Below are positions 16,196-23,481 of a stretch of DNA of 32,944 bases, piece after piece. The first letter of the stretch is position 1. The number at the start of each line of letters is the position of its first letter. A program made the translations under genes and the position numbers. Under the pieces are notes generated by a model. The model ran no database searches. It worked only from the letters and a program-made list of their open reading frames with translations, and was not told the origin of the DNA. This DNA is from Vulcanimicrobiota bacterium (GTDB lineage: Bacteria; Vulcanimicrobiota; Vulcanimicrobiia; Vulcanimicrobiales; Vulcanimicrobiaceae): assembly GCA_003136355.1 (NCBI GenBank), contig PLED01000089.1, forward strand, positions 1,010 to 33,953, in the 5' to 3' direction.

Positions 16196-16823
16196 GCGAG
16201 AGATCGACCGGCAGCGCGACATACGCGTCGTGCGCTTCCATCCATTGTCCGTGCGCGACGGGCATTTCGGCGTAAAACGCCGCAACGAACGGGCGAGCGA
16301 TCGCGTCGAACGCCGGCAAAACCGAGGGCTGTGTTCCGCGAAGCGTGCGCCGCCACTCGTTGACGGTGCGGCTCGGATCCTCGCGCGCAACTCCCAGCCG
16401 CTCCAAACGGCGCATCGCCGCGGCGAACAGCAATGCGACCGCCATGCGGTAGTCGCCGAGCGCCGCGGCTTCGCGGCTCAATTCGTAGAGCGCGCCAGGG
16501 TCGGGCGGTTCCGGCAACGCGTGCGCGGCATCGGTCCGCCGCGCGTCGCGAATGGATCCGAGCGCCAGACGTACCAGCACGACGACGACGACGGCAATCA
16601 GCGCAAAAGCCAGCGCGTCGCCGACAATCACGCTCGCGCGGTTGCCGATGTGCACGTGCGAGAAAAGCGCGTCCCACAGGCGCGACCACAAACCGCGCAG
16701 CCAATCCCAAAACATTTCCCATAAGGTGCGATGCGTGGACGGGATCGCCACCCGAAAACGTCTCTGCAAAAGGATCTCGCGCGCGAGATCGCGCGCTCCG
16801 AGCGGCGGCCGGCTCGCGGTCAT
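16188..16823 (-). CDS. DUF4129 domain membrane protein
   Basis: 211 residues. A Trp-rich amphipathic segment (WEMFWDWLRGLWSRLWDALF) precedes one membrane helix at about residues 65-87. The C-terminal DUF4129 domain follows, with LSREAAALGDYRMAVALLFAAAMRRLERLG and RTVNEWRR. No enzyme motif is visible. The start overlaps the preceding gene by an ATGA, and its end overlaps DUF4350, so the proteins are probably made in fixed ratio as parts of one membrane complex. Confidence 0.85.
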   Translation of the reverse strand: MTASRPPLGARDLAREILLQRRFRVAIPSTHRTLWEMFWDWLRGLWSRLWDALFSHVHIGNRASVIVGDALAFALIAVVVVVLVRLALGSIRDARRTDAAHALPEPPDPGALYELSREAAALGDYRMAVALLFAAAMRRLERLGVAREDPSRTVNEWRRTLRGTQPSVLPAFDAIARPFVAAFYAEMPVAHGQWMEAHDAYVALPVDLSHA

Positions 16824-17755
16824 TCCAGCCGGTCGAGTTGCGTCTGTATGTCCAGCCCCTCGCGCCGGACCCGAACGTCAAAATAGTAGACGGCGAAAAG
16901 CAAAGCGGTAAAGGTGCTGCTGACGAGCGAGATCGGAGCCGTCAGGATTCCGTAGAGGACGAGCGAGTGCGTCATCGCTTGGGCAAGCACCGCTACGATT
17001 CCGAGCACGATATACAGTCCGATGGAAATCGCAGTCAGCGCGAGGAAAACGAGCACCGCGCGCCCGAGCTCGCGCCGGTTGAAAATGCGCGCAAAGCCCG
17101 ACGTGATCGCCGGAAAGACTGCAGCTTTTTCGACCACGATCGAGATGAAGGCGAATCCCATCGCGAAGATGCAGAGCGCCAGCGACAATAGCCAAGCGAT
17201 CATGAAAACAGCGATGAGAACGCCGAACACGATGATGGCGGCGGTTGAACCGCGCACCACGAATAGGCCGGCGGCAAAGATCGCACCGAACGCGAATGCG
17301 CCCACAACCACCGCCGCCCCGATGATGAGAATCGTCATCAGTTCTGCGCCCAAAATGGCCGGCCACCGCCGCAAGGCGGCAGCGTAGCTCTGACGCCACG
17401 TCGGACGCTGGGAGCGGTAAAGATCGGCAACCCCCGACGCCGTCGCCGTGTTGGCAAACGGCAGCAAGAGCAGCTGCAGCAGCAGTACGAGCATAAGAAT
17501 GCTTTCAAACTGCACCAATCGGGCAAAAACGACCGGCGACGGCGTACTGGACGGATGCGTTGCCTGCTGCAGCACCTGCTGATACTCTCCGCTGCCGTAC
17601 GTCGAAAAGTAGGACGCAACCGTGAGCGGCAGGATGACCACCATCATGATGAGCGTGAAGAGTCCGAAGTACCGGACATAGAGCGTCACCGTGCGGTCGA
17701 AAATTTCGCCGATGCCCAACGGCCGAAGCGGCAAGGCGTCACCCGCAATGCTCAT
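16820..17755 (-). CDS. Polytopic membrane protein (GDPD membrane-domain-like)
   Basis: 311 residues with about six hydrophobic helices. The start PLRPLGIGEIFDRTVTLYVRYFG matches the opening of the membrane-domain family often found before DUF4129/MoxR operons and sometimes labelled glycerophosphoryl diester phosphodiesterase membrane domain. No phosphodiesterase catalytic domain is present. I chose the ATG at 17755 because AAGG lies about ten bases upstream and the longer in-frame start reads through a region shared with the divergent MOSC gene. First gene of the five-gene operon. Confidence 0.75.
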   Translation of the reverse strand: MSIAGDALPLRPLGIGEIFDRTVTLYVRYFGLFTLIMMVVILPLTVASYFSTYGSGEYQQVLQQATHPSSTPSPVVFARLVQFESILMLVLLLQLLLLPFANTATASGVADLYRSQRPTWRQSYAAALRRWPAILGAELMTILIIGAAVVVGAFAFGAIFAAGLFVVRGSTAAIIVFGVLIAVFMIAWLLSLALCIFAMGFAFISIVVEKAAVFPAITSGFARIFNRRELGRAVLVFLALTAISIGLYIVLGIVAVLAQAMTHSLVLYGILTAPISLVSSTFTALLFAVYYFDVRVRREGLDIQTQLDRLE

Positions 17756-17805
17756 GGGCCGCCCTTCTTGAGGATTTGAACGGGGTCCTATGGTAATGAT
17801 AGCGG

Positions 17806-18441
17806 ATGCAATTGCTCGGGCAGATCGCCGCAATCACGCGCTATCCCGTAAAAAGCCTGGCGGGTGAAGAGCTGCAATCCGCGGAGATCGCGCCGGACGG
17901 CATCCCCGGCGACCGCGAAGCCGCCTTTTTCGTTACAGGGGGTCACGCGCGCGCCGGCAAGACCTATCGCGGAAAAGAACACAACCTGCTGCACCTAACG
18001 AGCGATAAGAATCGCGCGCAAGCGCTGGCGCGCGAAAACAACGTCGACGTGGAGCTGCGCCGCGGCGCCCGCTATTTCGACGATGCTCCGGTTTCGCTGA
18101 TCTTCGACCGCTGGGTCGAGGAAGTTTCTGCGGCTCTTTCGCGGCCGATGGATTTCCGGCGCTGGCGCCCCAATCTGTACGCGCTCGCCGCTGACGATTT
18201 CAGCTTTCTGGAACCCGATCTGACCGGAAGCACAATCGAAGTGGGAACTGCCGTCTTGCGCGTCCGCTATCCGATCGAACGCTGCGTGGCAACGACCTAT
18301 GACCCGGTGACCGGCGAGCCCGATCCGGACGTGCTGCGCTACGTCGCGCAGCAGCGCGGCGCTCTGCTGGGCGTTTACTGCGACGTGGAACTGGCCGGCG
18401 CCGTGCGCACCGGCGACACTTTGCGTTTGCGCGCGCGCTGA
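17806..18441 (+). CDS. MOSC domain protein
   Basis: 211 residues, beta-strand rich. It opens with the N-terminal MOSC strand (ITRYPVKSLAGEELQSAEIAPDGIPGDR) and contains the conserved cysteine in RCVATTYDPVTGEPD, the residue thought to carry sulfur in molybdenum-cofactor sulfurase relatives. No NifS-like domain is fused, so it resembles stand-alone YiiM/YcbX-type MOSC proteins that act with molybdenum enzymes on N-hydroxylated compounds. Its substrate is not readable. The last 67 bases overlap the convergent regulator gene. Confidence 0.9.
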   Translation: MQLLGQIAAITRYPVKSLAGEELQSAEIAPDGIPGDREAAFFVTGGHARAGKTYRGKEHNLLHLTSDKNRAQALARENNVDVELRRGARYFDDAPVSLIFDRWVEEVSAALSRPMDFRRWRPNLYALAADDFSFLEPDLTGSTIEVGTAVLRVRYPIERCVATTYDPVTGEPDPDVLRYVAQQRGALLGVYCDVELAGAVRTGDTLRLRAR

Positions 18442-18740
18442 ACGTCGCGCACGACCGACTCGAGCGCGTCGATATAGTCGAGGAAACGATCGCGGCCGGC
18501 GCGCGTGATACGCACCATCGTCTGCGGCCGGCCCTTGCCCGTGATGCGGCGCGTTTCCACGATATCCATCTCGGCAAGCGCGTGCAGATGACGGTTCAGG
18601 TTTCCGTCGGTGAGTTCGCACACTTCCTGGAGCTGCGTAAACGAAATTCCTTCGGGATGCGCGATCAGCGCGCTGCAAATAGCTAAGCGTCCGCGTTCGT
18701 GAAAGACGCGATCGAGTGCGCTCAATGCAAACTGCGTCAT
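18375..18740 (-). CDS. Winged-helix transcriptional regulator (MarR/ArsR-like, HTH_27 type)
   Basis: 121 residues. The core is a winged helix: RVFHERGRLAICSALIAHPEGISFTQLQE, recognition helix TDGNLNRHLHALAEMDIV, wing GKGRPQTMVRITRAGR, then a dimerisation helix (FLDYIDALESVVRDV). It lacks metal or ligand motifs. The ATG overlaps the stop of the upstream membrane-protein gene (ATGA), the usual arrangement for this regulator/membrane-protein pair. The basic C-terminus and stop lie antisense to the MOSC 3' end. It probably represses its own operon through the palindrome at 19352. Confidence 0.88.
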   Translation of the reverse strand: MTQFALSALDRVFHERGRLAICSALIAHPEGISFTQLQEVCELTDGNLNRHLHALAEMDIVETRRITGKGRPQTMVRITRAGRDRFLDYIDALESVVRDVQRARKRKVSPVRTAPASSTSQ

Positions 18741-19345
18741 GCCGTTTCCCTTTCGCGATCGCGTATGACGATGGTGCCGATGACCGCCTGACCGGCGCCA
18801 AAACCGATCGCCAACACCCATGGCGCCAGCGCGACCGCCGGCGGCGCGAAAAGCAGAGCGGCGCCCGCAGCCAAAAATGCGACGCAGACCGGAACGACCG
18901 CGGGCGGCAGCATCGTGCGCGAAGCGATCAGTCCGACGCCGTAACAGCCGAACCAAACGCCCGGAAGAAACACGAACAGGTTCGCGCGCAAGAGCGCGAA
19001 CGAAAGTGCGGCTCCCAGCAGCAGGGCCGGCAAAATCGCAAAGCCCACGGTCGCGGTCTGCCAGCGTTCGCGCGCCGTAGCATCGTTGACATACCAGTGC
19101 GCGATGGCGCTGTAATTGAGGACGACCGACGCCGCGCAGCACGCAAACCAAATCGCAAAGTACAGCCGGCCGGCGTGCACCGAGGTGACCGCCGGGACCA
19201 ACAGCCACTGCACCACGCCGGCGGTCAGCGCAAATCCGCCGGAAACGAGCGCAGCTAAGCCGGAATAGCCTTTGAACCGCTGCACGCCGCTCAGCCGCTC
19301 GCGGACCTCGGCGATGTCGGCGAGGGCCCGTTCTAAATCGGTCAT
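18737..19345 (-). CDS. Membrane protein co-encoded with winged-helix regulator
   Basis: 202 residues. A short acidic N-terminal helix (LERALADIAEVRERLSGVQRF) is followed by about six membrane helices. I know no biochemical function for this family. An ATG at 19349 is another possible start but is in a different frame. The leader is only six bases from the palindrome, so the mRNA is probably leaderless or nearly so. Confidence 0.75.
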   Translation of the reverse strand: MTDLERALADIAEVRERLSGVQRFKGYSGLAALVSGGFALTAGVVQWLLVPAVTSVHAGRLYFAIWFACCAASVVLNYSAIAHWYVNDATARERWQTATVGFAILPALLLGAALSFALLRANLFVFLPGVWFGCYGVGLIASRTMLPPAVVPVCVAFLAAGAALLFAPPAVALAPWVLAIGFGAGQAVIGTIVIRDRERETA

Positions 19346-19351
19346 CCATTA

Positions 19352-19366
19352 CTTTGTATCACAAAG
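19352..19366. promoter_or_regulatory. Operator-like palindrome CTTTGT-ATC-ACAAAG
   Basis: A perfect 6-bp inverted repeat with a three-base centre, seven bases upstream of the membrane protein/regulator operon start. It would overlap the -10 region of that operon and lies about 90 bases upstream of the divergent small secreted protein gene. Position and symmetry fit an autorepressor site for the winged-helix protein. Confidence 0.45.
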
Positions 19367-19457
19367 CGGCGCGACGCTCAACCCGCAGGCGGGACGGCCG
19401 AGACCGCCTAAGGCCTGCTCGTCTTCCTTGCTTTCTTCTCACATTAAGGAGCCTTGC

Positions 19458-19859
19458 GTGAAAAACACCACACCGAAAATCGACCGCGCGACTTTGCTCA
19501 AGGGCGGGGGAACCGCAGCACTGGCAGCAGTGCTCGCCGGCACCATGGAAGCGGACGCCGACGCCTGCTGTTTTCCCATCGACCTGAGCTATGGTGATAA
19601 TCTTACTAGCATGGCAGCAACACCGATCGAAAATACGAGTTCCCGGAGAAGAAAAACCGGCGCGACGGAATTCACTGCGGTGAGAATTTGGGCACCGAAG
19701 CCGGGTGGCGGCGGTCCTGCCCAGCCCACCACGCCGTGGACGCTCCTTTTTACCGCTTCCGAAGCATTTGTGTCCGGCAATGATGAGAATGGGAATCCGC
19801 ACGGGAGCCACGGCAAGCCCAAGGCTCTAGGCGGAGAAATTTGGGTGTACGTTAAGTAG
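19458..19859 (+). CDS. Small secreted protein of unknown function (133 aa)
   Basis: The start is the GTG at 19458, with AAGGAG at 19446-19451 six bases upstream. The N-terminus has a polar stretch (MKNTTPKIDRATLLKGG) and then a hydrophobic Ala/Leu segment, resembling a Tat-type leader in layout but with only one arginine. A likely cleavage site follows near EADADA. The mature part has a CC pair, then polar and Gly/Pro-rich sequence with FTAVRIWAPKPGGG. I do not recognise a family. Its transcript should end at the strong hairpin beginning 13 bases after its stop. Confidence 0.6.
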   Translation: MKNTTPKIDRATLLKGGGTAALAAVLAGTMEADADACCFPIDLSYGDNLTSMAATPIENTSSRRRKTGATEFTAVRIWAPKPGGGGPAQPTTPWTLLFTASEAFVSGNDENGNPHGSHGKPKALGGEIWVYVK

Positions 19860-22548
19860 TCGTCACTTCCGAGCGGCGGCTCAAGCGAAGAAGCAATGCT
19901 TGAGCCGCCGCTTTCCAGTTCGTCGTCAGTTGCGCGGGTTGGTCGATAGCATCGCCGAAACGCGCACGCAGTTTTGCCTCCGCTTCCTCGTGGCCCAAAG
20001 ACGTTTTCTCGTTCAGTGAGTACATCCGCCGGATAGAGGACGCCAACGCAAAGGCATCTCTTGCAGCTCCGGCATCTTGCCTGTGAAGTAATACTACTGC
20101 GCACGATTCCAAACTGTTCACGACGAGATTAGGCGCATCAACTCGTATTGCCGTGTCGAGACTTTCGGCCGCGAACTCGTCCGCCTCGGCAACCCGTTCC
20201 CGGTACACCGAATCCACGGCCATTGCAGCCAGAATGTCCGACTCGCCGAACTCGTTCTTCAGGTCACGCTTTATCGTCAGCGCTTGATCGAACAATGTGG
20301 CCGCGCGGTCGAAGTCGCCGCGTTTAAAGGCGAGCGTTCCTTGCAGTGCGGTAACCGTCGCGCCAACATCGGGATCGCCAAGAACTCTTGCCGCCGTCAC
20401 GCATTCCGAAAGGAGCTGCGCGGCGGCCTCGAGTTCCCCGTGCTGAAGCTTGATAGCTGCGCAGTTGGCACTGGACGTCACGAAAGCGCGCTCTTGCCCG
20501 GATTGCTTGCAGCGCGCGGCGATGTCGCAATAGAGCCGCTCGGCGCCGGCAGAGTTTCCCCGGCGGCTCTCGTTGACCGCCAGCGCATGCAGAGCTGCCA
20601 GCACGCCGGCCCCATCGTCTTTCTGATGGTAAAGCCGGAGAGCGCGCTTAGCTAGCGAGTCTGCCTCGTCGTAGCCACCTTCGATACTGGCGAAGGTGGC
20701 CGCGTGCCGTAAAATGTTCGGTGGCGCAGCGTCGCCGGCGCTCATGTCCAGGAAGCGCTTAAGCCACGCGCGCCCTTCTTTCACTGTGCGGCGTATGTAC
20801 CAGTAACGATATAAGCCTAAAAGCATCTCCCCCAGACGCGGCTGTTTGTCTTCGAAGCCAAACTCGAGGGCTGCGCGAACGTTTGCGATTTCATCGTCCA
20901 CGGCAGTTAGCCAGGATGCCAGCTCATCGTGCGCAAGCGTCGTAGCACCTCGTTCGGCCAGCGCGCAAAATATTTCAAAATACGCCAGCCGGGAACGGTT
21001 CAAGAGCTCGGCATCAGTTCGTTCGCACGCGTATTCGCGGATAACGTCTAGGATACGGTAGCGGCTTTCGGCGTCGAAAGCGACGGCCAGAAACGATTTG
21101 TCGACCAGCGCTTCCACGATATTCAGCGCCTCTGTTTCGCCCGCGACCGAAGCGATCGCCTCGCATGACGGTAATGTAAATCCCCCGACAAACAGCGAAA
21201 GACAGCCTAATAGCGCCCGCTCGCGCGCCGATAGCAGCTCGTAGCTCCACGCGATGGTCGCGCGCAACGTGTTGTGGCGGACGTCGTCGATGTTTGAAGC
21301 GCGCAGGAACGCGAGCTGCGATCCGAGGCGCGCGCGTATGTCGTGCAGCGAAAATGTCGATAGGCGGGCCGCCGAAAGTTCGATCGCCAGCGGGATGCCC
21401 TGAAGGGCCTTCGCGATAGCAGCAAGATCATCCGGATCACCGGCTGGATCGAAATTATGAACTGCAGACTGGGCGCGCTCGATAAACAGACGCGCCGCCG
21501 CTTCATCGTCCACGGGCCCCAAGCGGAAGATCTGCTCGCCGCGAACGTGGAGCGATTCCCGGCTCGTCGCCACGATTCGCACGCCTTTCGCGTTGTCGAG
21601 GATCGTCTTTGCGGCAGAGCCGATCGCCGGCATCAGGTGTTCGGCGTTGTCGAGCACGATCAGTAAGCGCTTGCGTCCGAGCTCGCGCAGCAGCGTCGTC
21701 TCGATTGGTTCACCGGAGGCTTCTCCAACGCCAAGGGTGCCCGCGATTGTTTGCGATGCGAGCGCGGGATCGGAAACCGGTGCAAGCCGTACGAGCCAGA
21801 CGCCGTCTTCGAATTCATCCAGCAATTCCGCGCCCAGCTGAATTGCCAGCCGAGTTTTTCCTATTCCGCCCGGGCCGCATAGCGTGACGAGGCGTTTTTG
21901 CGCGACCAGGGCGCGCAACTCTTGCAACTCGCCATCGCGACCAACGAAACTCGACAGCTCCAGCGGCAAGTTGTTCGGACGGAAGTCCAGCGTGCGCGGG
22001 GGCGGAAAGTCGCGCTGCAGCTGCGGAGCGCAGAGTTGAAAAATCGTTTCGGGTTCGGCGAGGTCGCGCAGGCGGTGAGTGCCGAGATTTATGCAGTCGA
22101 CTCCAGGCGGCAGCTCGCCGCTCACCAGCGCGGCAGTTGCCGAGGACAGCAATATTTGTCCGCCATAGCCGCATGCCATCAGGCGCGCCGCCCGGTTGAG
22201 CGCCGGTCCGAAATAGTCGTCGTCGGCAGAAAGCGCGTTGCCCGTATGCACGCCGATGCGAATGCGCAGTTCGCCGACCGCTCTATCCCACGCTTGGCCG
22301 GCAAGCTTCCGTTGCACTTCGACGGCAGCCGCAGCTGCGCGAGCGGGCACCGGAAAGACGCAACAAAAACCGTCGCCTAAGCGCTTGAAGACGTTGCCGC
22401 CGTGCGCTTGTAAAGTTTCGGAAACGATCGCGTCATGCGTAGCGAGCGCCTGCGCCATGGCGTCGGGCGCGTGATCCCAGCGAGCCGTGCTGCCTTCTAT
22501 ATCCGTGAAAACAAAAGTCAGCACACCGGTCTGAGGCAGCGGGTGCAT
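19852..22548 (-). CDS. Class III nucleotide cyclase fused to STAND/NB-ARC ATPase and TPR repeats
   Basis: 898 residues. Residues 1-180 are a class III adenylate/guanylate cyclase domain with metal aspartates in FTDIEGST and LGDG, the Lys of FKRLGDG, and the DYFGPALNRAARL block with transition-state Asn/Arg. All catalytic positions are present, so it should be active, probably making cAMP. A STAND ATPase module follows: Walker A GPGGIGKTRLA, Walker B LLIVLDNAEHL, ATSRESL, and a winged helix. The last 300 or so residues are TPR-like helices. No LuxR or other DNA-binding C-terminus is present. The gene starts 15 bases after recR, and its 3' end overlaps the convergent secreted-protein gene by eight bases. 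Confidence 0.92.
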   Translation of the reverse strand: MHPLPQTGVLTFVFTDIEGSTARWDHAPDAMAQALATHDAIVSETLQAHGGNVFKRLGDGFCCVFPVPARAAAAAVEVQRKLAGQAWDRAVGELRIRIGVHTGNALSADDDYFGPALNRAARLMACGYGGQILLSSATAALVSGELPPGVDCINLGTHRLRDLAEPETIFQLCAPQLQRDFPPPRTLDFRPNNLPLELSSFVGRDGELQELRALVAQKRLVTLCGPGGIGKTRLAIQLGAELLDEFEDGVWLVRLAPVSDPALASQTIAGTLGVGEASGEPIETTLLRELGRKRLLIVLDNAEHLMPAIGSAAKTILDNAKGVRIVATSRESLHVRGEQIFRLGPVDDEAAARLFIERAQSAVHNFDPAGDPDDLAAIAKALQGIPLAIELSAARLSTFSLHDIRARLGSQLAFLRASNIDDVRHNTLRATIAWSYELLSARERALLGCLSLFVGGFTLPSCEAIASVAGETEALNIVEALVDKSFLAVAFDAESRYRILDVIREYACERTDAELLNRSRLAYFEIFCALAERGATTLAHDELASWLTAVDDEIANVRAALEFGFEDKQPRLGEMLLGLYRYWYIRRTVKEGRAWLKRFLDMSAGDAAPPNILRHAATFASIEGGYDEADSLAKRALRLYHQKDDGAGVLAALHALAVNESRRGNSAGAERLYCDIAARCKQSGQERAFVTSSANCAAIKLQHGELEAAAQLLSECVTAARVLGDPDVGATVTALQGTLAFKRGDFDRAATLFDQALTIKRDLKNEFGESDILAAMAVDSVYRERVAEADEFAAESLDTAIRVDAPNLVVNSLESCAVVLLHRQDAGAARDAFALASSIRRMYSLNEKTSLGHEEAEAKLRARFGDAIDQPAQLTTNWKAAAQALLLRLSRRSEVTTT
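19872..19915 (+). terminator. Perfect 15-bp hairpin with short T-tract inside the cyclase 3' end
   Basis: AGCGGCGGCTCAAGC (19872-19886), an 11-base loop, and GCTTGAGCCGCCGCT (19898-19912) followed by TTCC. It begins 13 bases past the stop of the plus-strand secreted-protein gene, in the orientation to end that transcript. It lies wholly inside the last codons of the cyclase gene, where it encodes the LLLRLSRR region. The T-tract is short, so termination strength is uncertain. Confidence 0.65.
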
Positions 22549-22563
22549 AGGAGAACTTTCCGG

Positions 22564-23172
22564 CTAGAGCGTGCGGCGGCCTTCGATGGCTTTCGCCAGC
22601 GTTACCTCATCGGCGTAATCCAGATCGCCGCCGATGGGCAATCCATAGGCAAGTCTCGTCACAGCCGATGCGAGCGGGGTAAGCAGCCGCGAAAGATAGA
22701 CCGCAGTAGCTTCTCCTTCCGCGTTCGGATTGGTCGCTAAAATAATCTCGTGCGGGTTTTCCTTACCGACGCGATCGACCAGTTCTTTGACGCGCAATTG
22801 CGCCGGACCGATTCCGTCCATCGGCGAGATCAGTCCGCCGAGCACGTGATAGCGGCCCTTGTACGCGCCGGTGCGTTCGAGCGCGAAAATATCTTTGGCT
22901 TCGGCAACAACGCAGATTATCGTGGCGTCGCGGCGCTCGTCGGTGCAGATCGGACACGGATCCTCTTCGGTGATCGAAAAGCAGTTGGAACACAGCCGCA
23001 CGCGATCTTTCACCGCGAGGATCGCTTCGGCTAGGGATTGCGCTTCGTTGCGCGGACGGTTCAGCAAATAAAAGACGAGCCGCGCTGCTGTTTTCGGACC
23101 GATGGTCGGCAGCTTGCTCAGTTCGTTGATCAGTGCTTGAACCGGGCCCGCGATGGAGCCAGAGTTTGGCAC
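22564..23172 (-). CDS. recR: Recombination mediator RecR
   Basis: 202 residues, the normal family length. A helix-hairpin-helix (LPTIGPKTAARL), a four-cysteine zinc finger (CSNCFSITEEDPCPIC) and a Toprim domain (VVAEAKDIFALE, ATNPNAEGEATA) occur in order. RecR helps RecF/RecO load RecA at gaps. It starts with GTG directly after the ybaB stop, with no gap. Confidence 0.97.
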   Translation of the reverse strand: MPNSGSIAGPVQALINELSKLPTIGPKTAARLVFYLLNRPRNEAQSLAEAILAVKDRVRLCSNCFSITEEDPCPICTDERRDATIICVVAEAKDIFALERTGAYKGRYHVLGGLISPMDGIGPAQLRVKELVDRVGKENPHEIILATNPNAEGEATAVYLSRLLTPLASAVTRLAYGLPIGGDLDYADEVTLAKAIEGRRTL

Positions 23173-23481
23173 TTAGGACAAGCCGGGTATGCGCAAGCCG
23201 CCCGTAACTTGGCCCATGCGCGATTGGGTAGCCTCATCGGCTTTCTTGAGCGCATCGTTGCAAGCCACGACGATCAGATCTTCGAGTGTCTCGGCGTCAT
23301 CCGGATCGATCGCTTCAGCGGCGATTTTCACGGCTTTCACGCGATGATCGCACGACATCTCGACGCGCACGGCTTCGCCGCCGGCGTTGCCCGTTACGAC
23401 CGTTTCCGCGAGCTCTTCCTGAGCTTTGGTCATCTCTTGCTGCATCTTGCGCATCTGCGCCATGATGTTGGCCTGGTTCAT
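23173..23481 (-). CDS. YbaB/EbfC nucleoid-associated protein
   Basis: 102 residues with the family layout: N-terminal helix rich in Gln/Met (NIMAQMRKMQQEMTKAQEEL), a beta hairpin (VVTGNAGGEAVRVEMSCD), and a C-terminal helix (LEDLIVVACNDALKKADEAT). It forms tweezer-like dimers that bind DNA. The ATG abuts the dnaX stop, and its TAA abuts recR: the classic dnaX-ybaB-recR operon. Confidence 0.96.
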   Translation of the reverse strand: MNQANIMAQMRKMQQEMTKAQEELAETVVTGNAGGEAVRVEMSCDHRVKAVKIAAEAIDPDDAETLEDLIVVACNDALKKADEATQSRMGQVTGGLRIPGLS

